From positions 434,001 to 498,000 of the forward strand of contig NZ_SMTK01000001.1 in NCBI RefSeq assembly GCF_004357995.1: a stretch of 64,000 nucleotides of DNA, written 5' to 3'. The stretch's first letter is position 1. Each line of letters starts with the position of its first letter. The notes beneath the pieces are model-generated. The model did no database searches. It was not told the DNA's origin and saw nothing but the letters and a program-made list of their open reading frames with translations. Below are positions 57,218-64,000 of this stretch, piece after piece. This DNA comes from Arthrobacter crusticola (lineage in GTDB: Bacteria > Actinomycetota > Actinomycetes > Actinomycetales > Micrococcaceae). A program made the translations under genes and the position numbers.

Positions 57218-57454
57218 ATGAAAACCATGACCTGCAAGCAACTCGGTGGCCCTTGTGACCTGGCGCTGAGCGGAGACACCGCCGATGACGTCATTCAGGC
57301 CCAGGACCGGCACCTCCGGGAGGCCGTGAAGTCCGGCGACTCGGCCCACCAGGAGGCGCACGAAGCAATGAAGGGCCGGTGGAGGAACCCGATCAGGGGG
57401 ATGGGGTGGTACCGCGACACCAAGAAGGCCTTCGCATCGCTGCCGGAAGCCTGA
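57218..57454 (+). CDS. DUF1059-like small protein
   Basis: A 78-residue protein beginning MKTMTCKQLGGPCDLALSGD, with two conserved cysteines and the ADDVIQAQDRHLREA and HQEAHEAMKGRW segments typical of the DUF1059 family. Function unknown. ATG 57218 has GAAGGAAC upstream. It follows the ECF gene by 122 bp and may belong to its regulon. Confidence 0.85.
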   Translation: MKTMTCKQLGGPCDLALSGDTADDVIQAQDRHLREAVKSGDSAHQEAHEAMKGRWRNPIRGMGWYRDTKKAFASLPEA

Positions 57455-57500
57455 TTTCCCCGAGCACCGGGGTGGCCCGACCGGGGCTGGCCGGAACGGC

Positions 57501-57526
57501 CGGGACCGGCTTCCGCGCCGGTCCCG
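57501..57526 (+). terminator. Hairpin after the DUF1059 gene
   Basis: A perfect 10-bp stem (CGGGACCGGC/GCCGGTCCCG) with a six-base loop (TTCCGC), 47 bp after the stop. No T-run. Confidence 0.45.
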
Positions 57527-57689
57527 CCCCCGGCGTCCCGCACGGGGGTTGGCCGCGGGCCCTTCTCCGGGCGAAGATGAGGAAGTCACCGGAATGATCC
57601 CCCGGGGAGCGGTTCGACGGTCATCGGCACGGAAGCGCCCGCGTGTTCAAAGGTGTTGGATCGCCCAGCCCGAAACGAGGAGTCAGTTC

Positions 57690-58067
57690 ATGCACCGCAG
57701 CCGCTTGTCCACGATCCTGATCGACGCTCCGGCCGACCAGGCCGGTGCAAGCGCGAGCTTTTGGTCAAGCGCGCTCGGGGTGCCCGCCCAGAGTCCGCCG
57801 GGGGAACCGCAGTTTCAGACCCTGGAGGACTGCGTGCCGAATCTTGTGGTCGCGGTACAGTCCGTTGAGGACACCGCCCGCTACCACCTGGACATCGAGA
57901 CGGATGACGTCCCGGCGGAGGTGGCCCGGCTGACGGCACTGGGCGCCGTGGAGGTCTCCAGCTGGCAGGGATGCCACACCCTGCGTGCTCCCGGCGGCCA
58001 CCTGCTGTGCGTCATTCCGGTCCACAGCGACGAGGAGACGTTCAGGGCCCTTGCCCGCACTTGGTGA
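57690..58067 (+). CDS. VOC family protein (glyoxalase-like)
   Basis: A 125-residue protein with STILIDAPADQAGASASFWS, LEDCVPNLVVAVQSVEDTAR, YHLDIETDDVPAEVARLTAL and HTLRAPGGHLLCVIPVHS, the order of a glyoxalase/bleomycin-resistance-type fold. Function unknown. ATG 57690 has GAGGAG eight bases upstream. Its stop abuts the end of the convergent GrpB-like gene (no gap), so transcription from one may affect the other. Confidence 0.88.
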   Translation: MHRSRLSTILIDAPADQAGASASFWSSALGVPAQSPPGEPQFQTLEDCVPNLVVAVQSVEDTARYHLDIETDDVPAEVARLTALGAVEVSSWQGCHTLRAPGGHLLCVIPVHSDEETFRALARTW

Positions 58068-58535
58068 CTATGAAGCGGCGGCAGCGAGGTGGTCGAAGAA
58101 CCGCGACTTGTCCGTTTCGACGTCCGCACTGGTCCGCTTCAGAAGGTTGTACTGCTCCCGTGCAGCAGCGTTCTGTCCCATCCGTTCCCAGGACCGCACA
58201 AACCGCAGGTCGTGTTCTGAATCAACGACCGTGACTGCTACCCCGACCGAAGGGACGGAGGCCCTTTCGAAGACGGCGAACCAAGGGGTCCAGATCTCAC
58301 TCCGCGCAGCAGTGAAGAGGCACGGAAGGCGGGAAACCGCCACAGCGAAGTCATCCGCCGTGACTCGGAGGTGAAGGTCGATATCCCCTTTGGTCAGGAG
58401 GCCCGCCAGGCTGCTACCGCCGGTGAGGAAGAGGTCCCCGGGTATTCCATCGGCGATCAATTTCCTGCGCTCCTCGTGAAGGGCGGCAAGTGCCTGTTGG
58501 ACGGATTCCGGGGTGGTGAGTTGCCAGCGGGTCAC
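58068..58535 (-). CDS. GrpB/nucleotidyltransferase-like protein
   Basis: A 155-residue protein. LFLTGGSSLAGLLTKGDIDL is a nucleotidyltransferase-type GS...DxD motif (about residues 30-50), followed by TPWFAVFERASVPSVGVAVT and a GrpB-like tail (SEHDLRFVRSWERMG, AREQYNLLKRTSADVE). GTG 58535 is chosen over ATG 58559 because AAAGGAAAA is eight bases upstream. Function unknown; related proteins (UPF0157) have been linked to nucleotide or CoA metabolism. Confidence 0.7.
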   Translation of the reverse strand: MTRWQLTTPESVQQALAALHEERRKLIADGIPGDLFLTGGSSLAGLLTKGDIDLHLRVTADDFAVAVSRLPCLFTAARSEIWTPWFAVFERASVPSVGVAVTVVDSEHDLRFVRSWERMGQNAAAREQYNLLKRTSADVETDKSRFFDHLAAAAS

Positions 58536-58928
58536 GGCGTTTTCCTTTCGGGCGTGCATCCGCGGACGGGAGCCGCGGGGCTGCACGATAGGTCGGTTTC
58601 TCCAATTCTGCCCGGTCCGTAAGCGGCAGGACCCAGCTCCACAGCGGCCGGTTCCAGCCCGAACCACTTCCGGCACGTCGGCGGGGGAATCTGAAGGCAG
58701 GGCAAATCGCTCGCCGGCCGCGAGCTGCGACCGGCTCTTCCGCGGCAGTCTGGCGGAACGGGGTGCAGTTCGGTAGCGTAAGCAGACAGGGAAGGAAGTA
58801 CCCGCCGCGCCGCTGGGGTGGGCGGACTCGGTAATCTGAGAAGCGTGTGAAAAGGTCTCAATTTCATGAATGCTCAGGCGCTCAATCCTGTCCGTACTGG
58901 TGCCCGGCCGAGCGCCGGCTGACAATCC
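58536..58928. other. 393-bp intergenic region with a possible small ORF upstream of the GT2 gene
   Basis: No standard gene. TAATCT (58832-58837) is a possible -10 box. An 18-codon frame, ATG 58866 to TGA 58922 (MNAQALNPVRTG...), has AAAAGG ten bases upstream, is in the same frame as the GT2 gene and ends six bases before its GTG; it may be a coupling leader. The rest holds nothing recognised. Confidence 0.35.
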
Positions 58929-60494
58929 GTGGACACGACGAAAATTCTGCCGCCCCGCACTTCGAAACCGTACCCCGGCCGGCGGCGGGTCCCCGACTCC
59001 ACTACGGCACCGCAGGGGGAGGGGACGTCCTCCGGCCGGACCGCTTCCAGGCCGGCGGCGAGGGGCCGCTTCCACCGGACGGTCGGCCTGGTCATTGCCG
59101 TGCTGGCGGCCGCAGCCGCGGCCTCGTTGTGGGCAGCGGTGGCCATCGGGGGGCCGTCCCGGGTGGAAGGTCCCGCCAGCGGCGTCATCCTGGGGTTGTG
59201 GCGCGTGCTGTACAACACGGACACGCCCCCGGTTCGCGTGCTGGCCACCGCCACGGCCCTGGCGGTGCTCCTGGCGGCCGGCGTCGCGCTGCTTGAACAG
59301 CGCATCGCGACGCGGTCGCGGCGTTCGGCTAACCCGGTCAGCACCCCGCTGGCACCGCGCATCGTGATGGCCGCGACGCGCGGGGCCTATTCCGGCCCGG
59401 TCAGCGTCACCGTGCTCATCCCGGCGCACAATGAGGAGGCCTCGCTGCCGGCCACCATCGCCTCGCTCCGGACCCAGTCCCACCCCCCGGAGCGGATCAT
59501 CGTGGTTGCAGATAACTGCACCGATGCCACGATCGCACTGGCCCGCCGTGCCGGAGTTGAGGTGTTCGAGTCGGTCAACAACAGCCGGAAAAAGGCCGGT
59601 GCCCTGAATCAGGCGCTCACCTGGATTCTTCCCGCCCAGGGCCCCAACGACGTCGTCATGGTCATGGACGCCGATACCCGGATTGATGACGGATTCCTTG
59701 CGGCAGCCGTGCAGCGCTTCACGGATGACCGCGCCCTAATGGCGGTCGGCGGCCTGTTCTACGGCGAGCTGGGACACGGACTGCTGGGCCAGTTCCAGCG
59801 CAATGAGTACATCCGCTACAGCCGACAAATCCGGCGCCGGCGCGGACGGGTGTTCGTGCTGACCGGGACGGCGTCGCTCTTCCGTCCTGCCGCATTGAGA
59901 ACCGTCGCCGAGCAAAGGGGGGTCTCGATCCCCGGCACCAACGGGGACGTCTACGATACGGCGGCCCTGACCGAGGACAATGAGCTGACAATCGCCCTGA
60001 AGTCTCTGGGCGCGCTGATCATTTCCCCGCACCAATGCACTGTTGTCACCGAGCTCATGCCCACCTGGTCCATGCTGTGGGCTCAGCGGCTGCGATGGCA
60101 GCGCGGGGCCCTTGAGAACATCGGCGCCTACGGCGTAACGCCGCAAACCCTGCGGTACTGGGTGCAACAGCTCGGCATCGGGTACGGGGTCCTTGCCCTT
60201 GGCTCCTACCTGCTGCTCGGAGTCCTCATGGTGCTTTCCCTCGATGAGTGGGTCTGGTTTCCGTTCTGGCTGGGCCTTGGCGCCCTGTTCATGGTCGAAC
60301 GGGTGTGCACGGTCTGGAAGGGCGGCTGGCGTGCCCGCCTGCTGGCCGCGACGCTGCTGCCCGAACTCTGCTTCGATATGTTCCTCAATATCGTCTACGT
60401 CAAGGGCATCATCGATATCTCGCTCGGCCGGGCCGCGGACTGGAAGCACGTGCCACACACCAGCGCAGTGGACGAACAGGAGACGGCATTGTGA
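58929..60494 (+). CDS. Processive-type family 2 glycosyltransferase
   Basis: A 521-residue membrane enzyme. Two N-terminal membrane helices (about residues 50-75 and 95-120) precede a GT-A domain starting VTVLIPAHNEEASLPATIAS, with DNCTDAT, MDADTRIDDGF (DxD), TEDNEL (catalytic Asp) and QRLRWQRGALENI (QxxRW), the set seen in chitin, hyaluronan and poly-N-acetylglucosamine synthases. The C-terminus has three or four more helices. The start GTG has no ribosome-binding site. It overlaps a small membrane protein gene (GTGA), a PgaC/PgaD-like layout. Confidence 0.88.
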   Translation: MDTTKILPPRTSKPYPGRRRVPDSTTAPQGEGTSSGRTASRPAARGRFHRTVGLVIAVLAAAAAASLWAAVAIGGPSRVEGPASGVILGLWRVLYNTDTPPVRVLATATALAVLLAAGVALLEQRIATRSRRSANPVSTPLAPRIVMAATRGAYSGPVSVTVLIPAHNEEASLPATIASLRTQSHPPERIIVVADNCTDATIALARRAGVEVFESVNNSRKKAGALNQALTWILPAQGPNDVVMVMDADTRIDDGFLAAAVQRFTDDRALMAVGGLFYGELGHGLLGQFQRNEYIRYSRQIRRRRGRVFVLTGTASLFRPAALRTVAEQRGVSIPGTNGDVYDTAALTEDNELTIALKSLGALIISPHQCTVVTELMPTWSMLWAQRLRWQRGALENIGAYGVTPQTLRYWVQQLGIGYGVLALGSYLLLGVLMVLSLDEWVWFPFWLGLGALFMVERVCTVWKGGWRARLLAATLLPELCFDMFLNIVYVKGIIDISLGRAADWKHVPHTSAVDEQETAL

Positions 60495-60712
60495 TTAGTT
60501 CACTGCGCGTTCCCAGCGGGCTTGTCTTCCCGGAATCGATCCTGCACAGCGAGCTGTTCGCCGTTCTGGCCACCTTCGTGGCCATCAACACGGTCATGTA
60601 CGCTGCACTGGCCATCGTGAAGGTACTCCCGAAACTCTACCCACCGGCGTGGCTGCGCTCCCGGAGGGAACGCAGCGAAACCCGCAGCATCCACCCCGAC
60701 ATGCCCTCCTGA
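60491..60712 (+). CDS. Small single-pass membrane protein coupled to the GT2 gene
   Basis: A 73-residue protein with one membrane helix (LFAVLATFVAINTVMYAALA, about residues 22-41) and a basic cytoplasmic tail (RSRRERSETR). Its GTG overlaps the GT2 stop, so production is coupled. No family recognised; by position it may be an accessory subunit of the synthase. Confidence 0.7.
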   Translation: MISSLRVPSGLVFPESILHSELFAVLATFVAINTVMYAALAIVKVLPKLYPPAWLRSRRERSETRSIHPDMPS

Positions 60713-60723
60713 CCGGGCGCCGC

Positions 60724-61089
60724 TCAGGCAGGGCCGTCCGGGGCCAACTCCACATTGTAGGAGCGGATTCTTGCCACCCGCCCCTGGGCGAAGTCGTAGA
60801 TATCGCATGAGGCCACCCGGCTCAGGCTGCCATCAGCACCGGCGTACCGGGCGACGCTGTCCACGATGACGGATTCACCGGCGACCATGACCCTAAACTG
60901 CTCGAAGTCGGTGTGCACGTCCGTGAGGTCCTCGGTGAGGGATTCACAAATGCGCACCACTGCGGGCTTTCCGTGGACGTCTTCGCCTCCGACCAGCTCC
61001 CAGTCGATGTCATCATTCAGACGGGGAATGGCATCCTCAAATTTGTGGCCCGAGAACGCCCTGGCCACCGTCTCCATATCCATCTGCAT
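60724..61089 (-). CDS. SnoaL-like (NTF2-fold) protein
   Basis: A 121-residue protein of the nuclear-transport-factor-2-like fold: MDMETVARAFSGHKFEDAIP, LNDDIDWELVGGEDVHGKPA, then beta strands ending in ASCDIYDFAQGRVARIRSYN. Probably an enzyme or binding protein for a small hydrophobic ligand; unknown. ATG 61089 or 61083 (third codon) may be the start. Convergent with the small membrane protein gene. Confidence 0.82.
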   Translation of the reverse strand: MQMDMETVARAFSGHKFEDAIPRLNDDIDWELVGGEDVHGKPAVVRICESLTEDLTDVHTDFEQFRVMVAGESVIVDSVARYAGADGSLSRVASCDIYDFAQGRVARIRSYNVELAPDGPA

Positions 61090-61383
61090 TGCGCCGCCCT
61101 TCCACGCCGTCCGAGGACACCTTGGCCAGGGTCCTTTTCCCATTGAACTCCCCGACCTGCCCTGCAGGCTACGGTTCTGTGGCTCGGGACTTCACCCGCG
61201 TCGTTGCTCAACCTTCGCCTAGCTGTTTGGGCGGATCGGCACCACAGGATTCCATTCGGCCGCTTATTCTTGCCGTCCCACGATGAGGAGCTGAATGCTT
61301 GAGTGGCGGGTGGTGCGCCGAGAGGCTGCAGCCGTTCAGCCCGTTCCGATGCCGGGTGGGCAAGGGATTTTCAAGGGGATGCA

Positions 61384-62574
61384 GTGAGGCTTTTGCTGGT
61401 GACCGCGGGGACGCGAGGCGACGTCGATCCTTTTGCAGTGCTCGCCCGCAGGGCACTGCGGGCAGGGCATGAGGTGCGCCTTGTGGTTCCCGACAATTCC
61501 GGTGTGGATACCTCAGGCATCGATACCGCCAGTCTGGGCGTCGATTACAGCCGGTGGATCGAGCACCAGGGGGTTTCCCTTGGTGCCGCGCTTCGCTCGT
61601 ACCGTTCGGTTGTGCGCCCGGCCATCCGCCGCGTCATGATCGAGTCGGCGAGAGCGGTTCTTGAATATTCCCCCGACGTGCTGGTAGCGCACCCGAAGAT
61701 CCTCTCGGCGCCGCTGGTTGCCGAGGCACTGGGCATTCCCTTCGTGTGGGTTGAAATGGTGCCGGTGCTGACCCCGACGCGCGCGTTCCCCGCCGCGGGA
61801 ACCGTCAGTCGAAACATGGGCCCGCTCAACCGGTTCACCTACCGGGCTGTGGCCGGGGGCGCGGCCATGTTCCGCCGGGATCTAGGCGAGGTGGCGAAGC
61901 TCGTAGGCTTTCGAGGTGGCCGCATTGCGCCGCCAGCGGCAACGCTTATGCCTATCAGCCCGGCGATCCTGCAGCGCCCTCCGGACTGGCCGGCCACCGT
62001 TCACCTCACCGGACCGTGGCGCACACCCGCTGCCGGGCTGGTCCCGGACCATGTGGCCGAGTTCATGGCGGGCGGGGAATACGTCTATGCCGGTTTCGGT
62101 TCGATGGCTGCCGGGGATCCTGTCGCCCGCGCCCGCGAGGTGGTGGGCGGTATCCGCAGGACCGGAGCGCGTTCCCTTATTGCCACCGGTCTCGGCGGCC
62201 TGTCCGTCCCCCCTGAGGTGCTCGGTGACGATGTGCTCGTGATGCATTCGGTAGCCCATGACGTTGTCCTGCCCCTGGCGCGGGCAGCCGTGCACCACGG
62301 CGGGATCGGGACCGTTCAGGCAGCTCTGGCAGCCGGCACCGTTTCGGTCATCGTGCCGTTCATCGCAGACCAGCCCTTCTGGGGGGCCCGGGTTCATAAG
62401 GGCGGACTCGGCCCTTCACCCATTCGACAGCGTGCTCTTACCTCGGGGCGCCTTGAGGCGGCCCTGTCCCAGGCTGGGGAGTACCGGCCAGCGGTGCAAC
62501 GGGCGGCACGCGTCATGGCGGCGGAGGACGGGCCGGCCGCTGCCGTCGACATTATTGAGACACTTCACCGCTGA
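61384..62574 (+). CDS. UGT-like glycosyltransferase (GT1/GT28, MGT type)
   Basis: A 396-residue GT-B enzyme. The N-terminal domain begins RLLLVTAGTRGDVDPFAVLA, typical of sterol- and macrolide-type UGTs; the C-terminal donor-binding domain has VYAGFGSMAAGDP and HSVAHDVVLPLARAAVHHGG, then IGTVQAALAAGTVSVIVPFI and ADQPFWGARV, the UGT signature. The acceptor is unknown; lipids, carotenoids or antibiotics are possible. GTG 61384 has AAGGGGAT upstream. Confidence 0.9.
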   Translation: MRLLLVTAGTRGDVDPFAVLARRALRAGHEVRLVVPDNSGVDTSGIDTASLGVDYSRWIEHQGVSLGAALRSYRSVVRPAIRRVMIESARAVLEYSPDVLVAHPKILSAPLVAEALGIPFVWVEMVPVLTPTRAFPAAGTVSRNMGPLNRFTYRAVAGGAAMFRRDLGEVAKLVGFRGGRIAPPAATLMPISPAILQRPPDWPATVHLTGPWRTPAAGLVPDHVAEFMAGGEYVYAGFGSMAAGDPVARAREVVGGIRRTGARSLIATGLGGLSVPPEVLGDDVLVMHSVAHDVVLPLARAAVHHGGIGTVQAALAAGTVSVIVPFIADQPFWGARVHKGGLGPSPIRQRALTSGRLEAALSQAGEYRPAVQRAARVMAAEDGPAAAVDIIETLHR

Positions 62575-62628
62575 GCTTTATCGGCGGGTTTATCGGCGAC
62601 TTCAACCGGGCCGGGACGGCGCGCGGGT

Positions 62629-63198
62629 TCACGGAGGGGCGTCGTCGGCGTCCACGTCGCCACGGAGAGCCAGACCGCGCAGGTACAGCGGGTCACCGGC
62701 CACTTCGAAAGGGCATTGCCCAACGGCGAAACCCAACGCCTGGAACCCCTGCCCACGTTCGGGTGCCTCCCTCGGCCGGAGCGGCCGTGCCCCTAGCGGT
62801 CTTGGAGACAGGATCTGCAGCGGTGCGCCGACCGGTCCGCTGGTCCGTCCCCGCAACTGCTGAAACCGGAACCCCGAGTCCTGGAGGGCGAGGTATCCCG
62901 CCCTCCAGCCGCTGTTTGGAGCTATCCCTGCCTCGTCGGGGTAGCGAACGACCGCTTCGATGACTCCCCGGGCAATATTGGCCTCGATGCGGCGCAGCCG
63001 GCGTTTCCGCCCGGCCCGGCGCACCAGCAGGGCCGCAGCCATTGCCGGCACCACGGCAACCGTCGCCGCGGTCCACGGGCCGAGCTGATCGCGAAGCATC
63101 GTCCAGGGAAGAAGCACAGCGCCGCAGAACCAGTAAGGCGAGGAAGCCCAGAGCTTCTCCCAAATGCCTGGAGGCAGCAGAGTGGCGTCGGCGTTCAT
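62629..63198 (-). CDS. Hypothetical membrane-anchored protein
   Basis: A 189-residue protein with two hydrophobic helices near the N-terminus (PYWFCGAVLLPWTML; TAATVAVVPAMAAALLV), a basic stretch (RRAGRKRRLRRIEANIARG), and a soluble C-terminal domain containing GWRAGYLALQDSGFRFQQLR and DPLYLRGLALRGDVDA. No family recognised. Convergent with the UGT-like gene. Confidence 0.65.
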   Translation of the reverse strand: MNADATLLPPGIWEKLWASSPYWFCGAVLLPWTMLRDQLGPWTAATVAVVPAMAAALLVRRAGRKRRLRRIEANIARGVIEAVVRYPDEAGIAPNSGWRAGYLALQDSGFRFQQLRGRTSGPVGAPLQILSPRPLGARPLRPREAPERGQGFQALGFAVGQCPFEVAGDPLYLRGLALRGDVDADDAPP

Positions 63199-63311
63199 CA
63201 GGTGAGCTTAGACGAAGCCCCAACGCCCAAGGGGTGCTGATGGACTGCGCTCCGCGGTGCTTCCGTGGAGACGGGCTCGGTGGCTCTCCGGGCCGCCCCG
63301 ATCACGGCTGA

Positions 63312-63554
63312 CTAATGATCCTCGGGTTCCACCTGGCGGGTGTCCTGGTCCTTTCTCGGAACGGTGATCACGAACCAAATGATGCCCAGGTAGAACGAGG
63401 TGCCCGCAACCACGGCCGGTACCGGACCGAAGGCGGCGTCGACCAGCAGGGCTATCGGCGGTGGGAAAACCAGAAAAAGCAGGCGCCATGTCGTCAGTTC
63501 GCGGCCGGTGATATTCCAGTTCCGCTCATTCGACCGTCCGTTCGGGCTCCTCAT
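63312..63554 (-). CDS. Small two-helix membrane protein
   Basis: An 80-residue protein: basic N-terminus, two membrane helices (LLFLVFPPPIALLVDAAFG and VVAGTSFYLGIIWFVITVP), and a short acidic tail. No family recognised. It lies 9 bp downstream of the flavin oxidase gene on the same strand, so the two may be cotranscribed. Confidence 0.65.
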   Translation of the reverse strand: MRSPNGRSNERNWNITGRELTTWRLLFLVFPPPIALLVDAAFGPVPAVVAGTSFYLGIIWFVITVPRKDQDTRQVEPEDH

Positions 63555-63563
63555 CTCTGGAGA

Positions 63564-64000
63564 CTACATTTCGCCGGACCCGCCCGCTGCGACGTGGCGC
63601 GAAAAAATGCCACGGGGATCGTAGGCCGCGCCCACCTCAGCGAGCCGGGCGCGGATGTCGGCGGGCCAGGAGCTTACGGCCGCCTCGTCTGCAGGCTTCG
63701 CCTGAAAATTGATCAAGGTTGTGTCCGACAGCCATGGAGCGAGACGACTGGTGATGCCCTCCATCGCCTGGGGCAGGACCGATTCGAACAGGCTCGGATC
63801 GGGAAGCCCGGCCAGCAGGAGCGAGTAATCCGAGCTGCGTCCGCCAACAGCGCTGCCCTCGGGCACGTCGCGGCGGGTGGCACCGCCGAGATGGCGGACC
63901 TCGGCCGCTACCACCGGGACGTCCACATCGGGACCAACGGCACCCAGGAGCGCCGCGGCGAAACCGGCGTCGGCGTGGGTCAGCAGCCGCTGGACATTGC
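63564..64000 (-). CDS. FAD-binding oxidoreductase (BBE-type), C-terminal part, 5' end outside window
   Basis: The frame is open to the end of the window, giving the last 145 residues of the protein. The visible part includes VPVVAAEVRHLGGATRRDVP, RSSDYSLLLAGLPDP and the berberine-bridge-type C-terminus (ADEAAVSSWPADIRARLAEV, GAAYDPRGIFSRH), which lies beside the flavin in this family. The FAD-binding domain is outside the window. Substrate unknown. Confidence 0.8.
   Translation of the reverse strand, partial: NVQRLLTHADAGFAAALLGAVGPDVDVPVVAAEVRHLGGATRRDVPEGSAVGGRSSDYSLLLAGLPDPSLFESVLPQAMEGITSRLAPWLSDTTLINFQAKPADEAAVSSWPADIRARLAEVGAAYDPRGIFSRHVAAGGSGEM

Overview
The window is high-GC DNA from a free-living actinobacterium, most likely Micrococcaceae (Arthrobacter and relatives). 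The evidence is the strong G/C third-position bias, many GTG and some TTG starts, a menaquinol:cytochrome c oxidoreductase/aa3 oxidase set of actinobacterial type (QcrCAB, CtaC/D/E/F), actinobacterial families of unknown function (DUF3097, DUF3043, DUF3054, TIGR02569-like), and the gene order hemW-DUF3097-hrcA-dnaJ-rsmE-phoH-ybeY-CNNM-era-recO-uppS, which is the order known from Mycobacterium tuberculosis Rv2388c-Rv2361c. The genus is an inference. No rRNA, tRNA, CRISPR array, prophage or insertion sequence was recognised.

Layout. 1-18.1 kb is conserved housekeeping: the heme chaperone HemW (5' end outside the window), the heat-shock regulator HrcA with a CIRCE operator and a second DnaJ, 16S rRNA maturation (RsmE, YbeY, Era), a GerMN/Gmad2 lipoprotein, an LCP cell-wall ligase, an M13 peptidase, leuA behind a leader-peptide attenuator, RecO and UppS. 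18.1-23.2 kb holds an alpha/beta hydrolase, pyrD, DUF3043, an M20 dipeptidase and erpA. 23.3-32.1 kb is the respiratory region: ctaC-ctaD-ctaF on the plus strand, then a GntR regulator and a 0.5 kb repeat-rich non-coding block, then ctaE-qcrC-qcrA-qcrB on the minus strand. 32.3-39.3 kb has trpD, a stand-alone Lrp sensor domain, DUF3054, a gluconate permease, and a carbohydrate ABC importer without its own ATPase.

39.3-64 kb is accessory: two copies of a [PPOX minus / double-Usp plus] stress module (the first PPOX copy is broken), an FMN reductase/MarR pair, several small regulators with clear palindromic operators, a GIY-YIG protein beside a stand-alone ATPase, a decayed nucleotidyltransferase, an ABC-F protein behind a three-codon leader and attenuator, a GAP-family exporter with its TetR, a Cys-rich pentapeptide protein, GAF-ANTAR and ECF41-like regulators, VOC proteins, a processive-type GT2 with a small membrane partner, a UGT-like glycosyltransferase, and the C-terminal part of a flavin oxidase.

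The strongest signals are regulatory. (i) A leaderless three-codon ORF (Met-Phe-Leu-stop) lies upstream of the ABC-F gene; its stop codon sits in a hairpin arm that sequesters the ABC-F ribosome-binding site. (ii) A 15-codon leader peptide with tandem Leu codons precedes leuA and overlaps an 11-bp alternative stem. (iii) Many genes have a TANNNT box 6-7 nt before the start codon, implying extensive leaderless transcription, including back-to-back leaderless starts for ctaE and trpD. (iv) Between the cytochrome gene clusters are a 21-bp x5 tandem array, a perfect 56-bp direct repeat with an internal inverted repeat, and repeated GACGTC-centred motifs. (v) Two genes are visibly decaying. All calls come from reading the sequence; no database search was possible.
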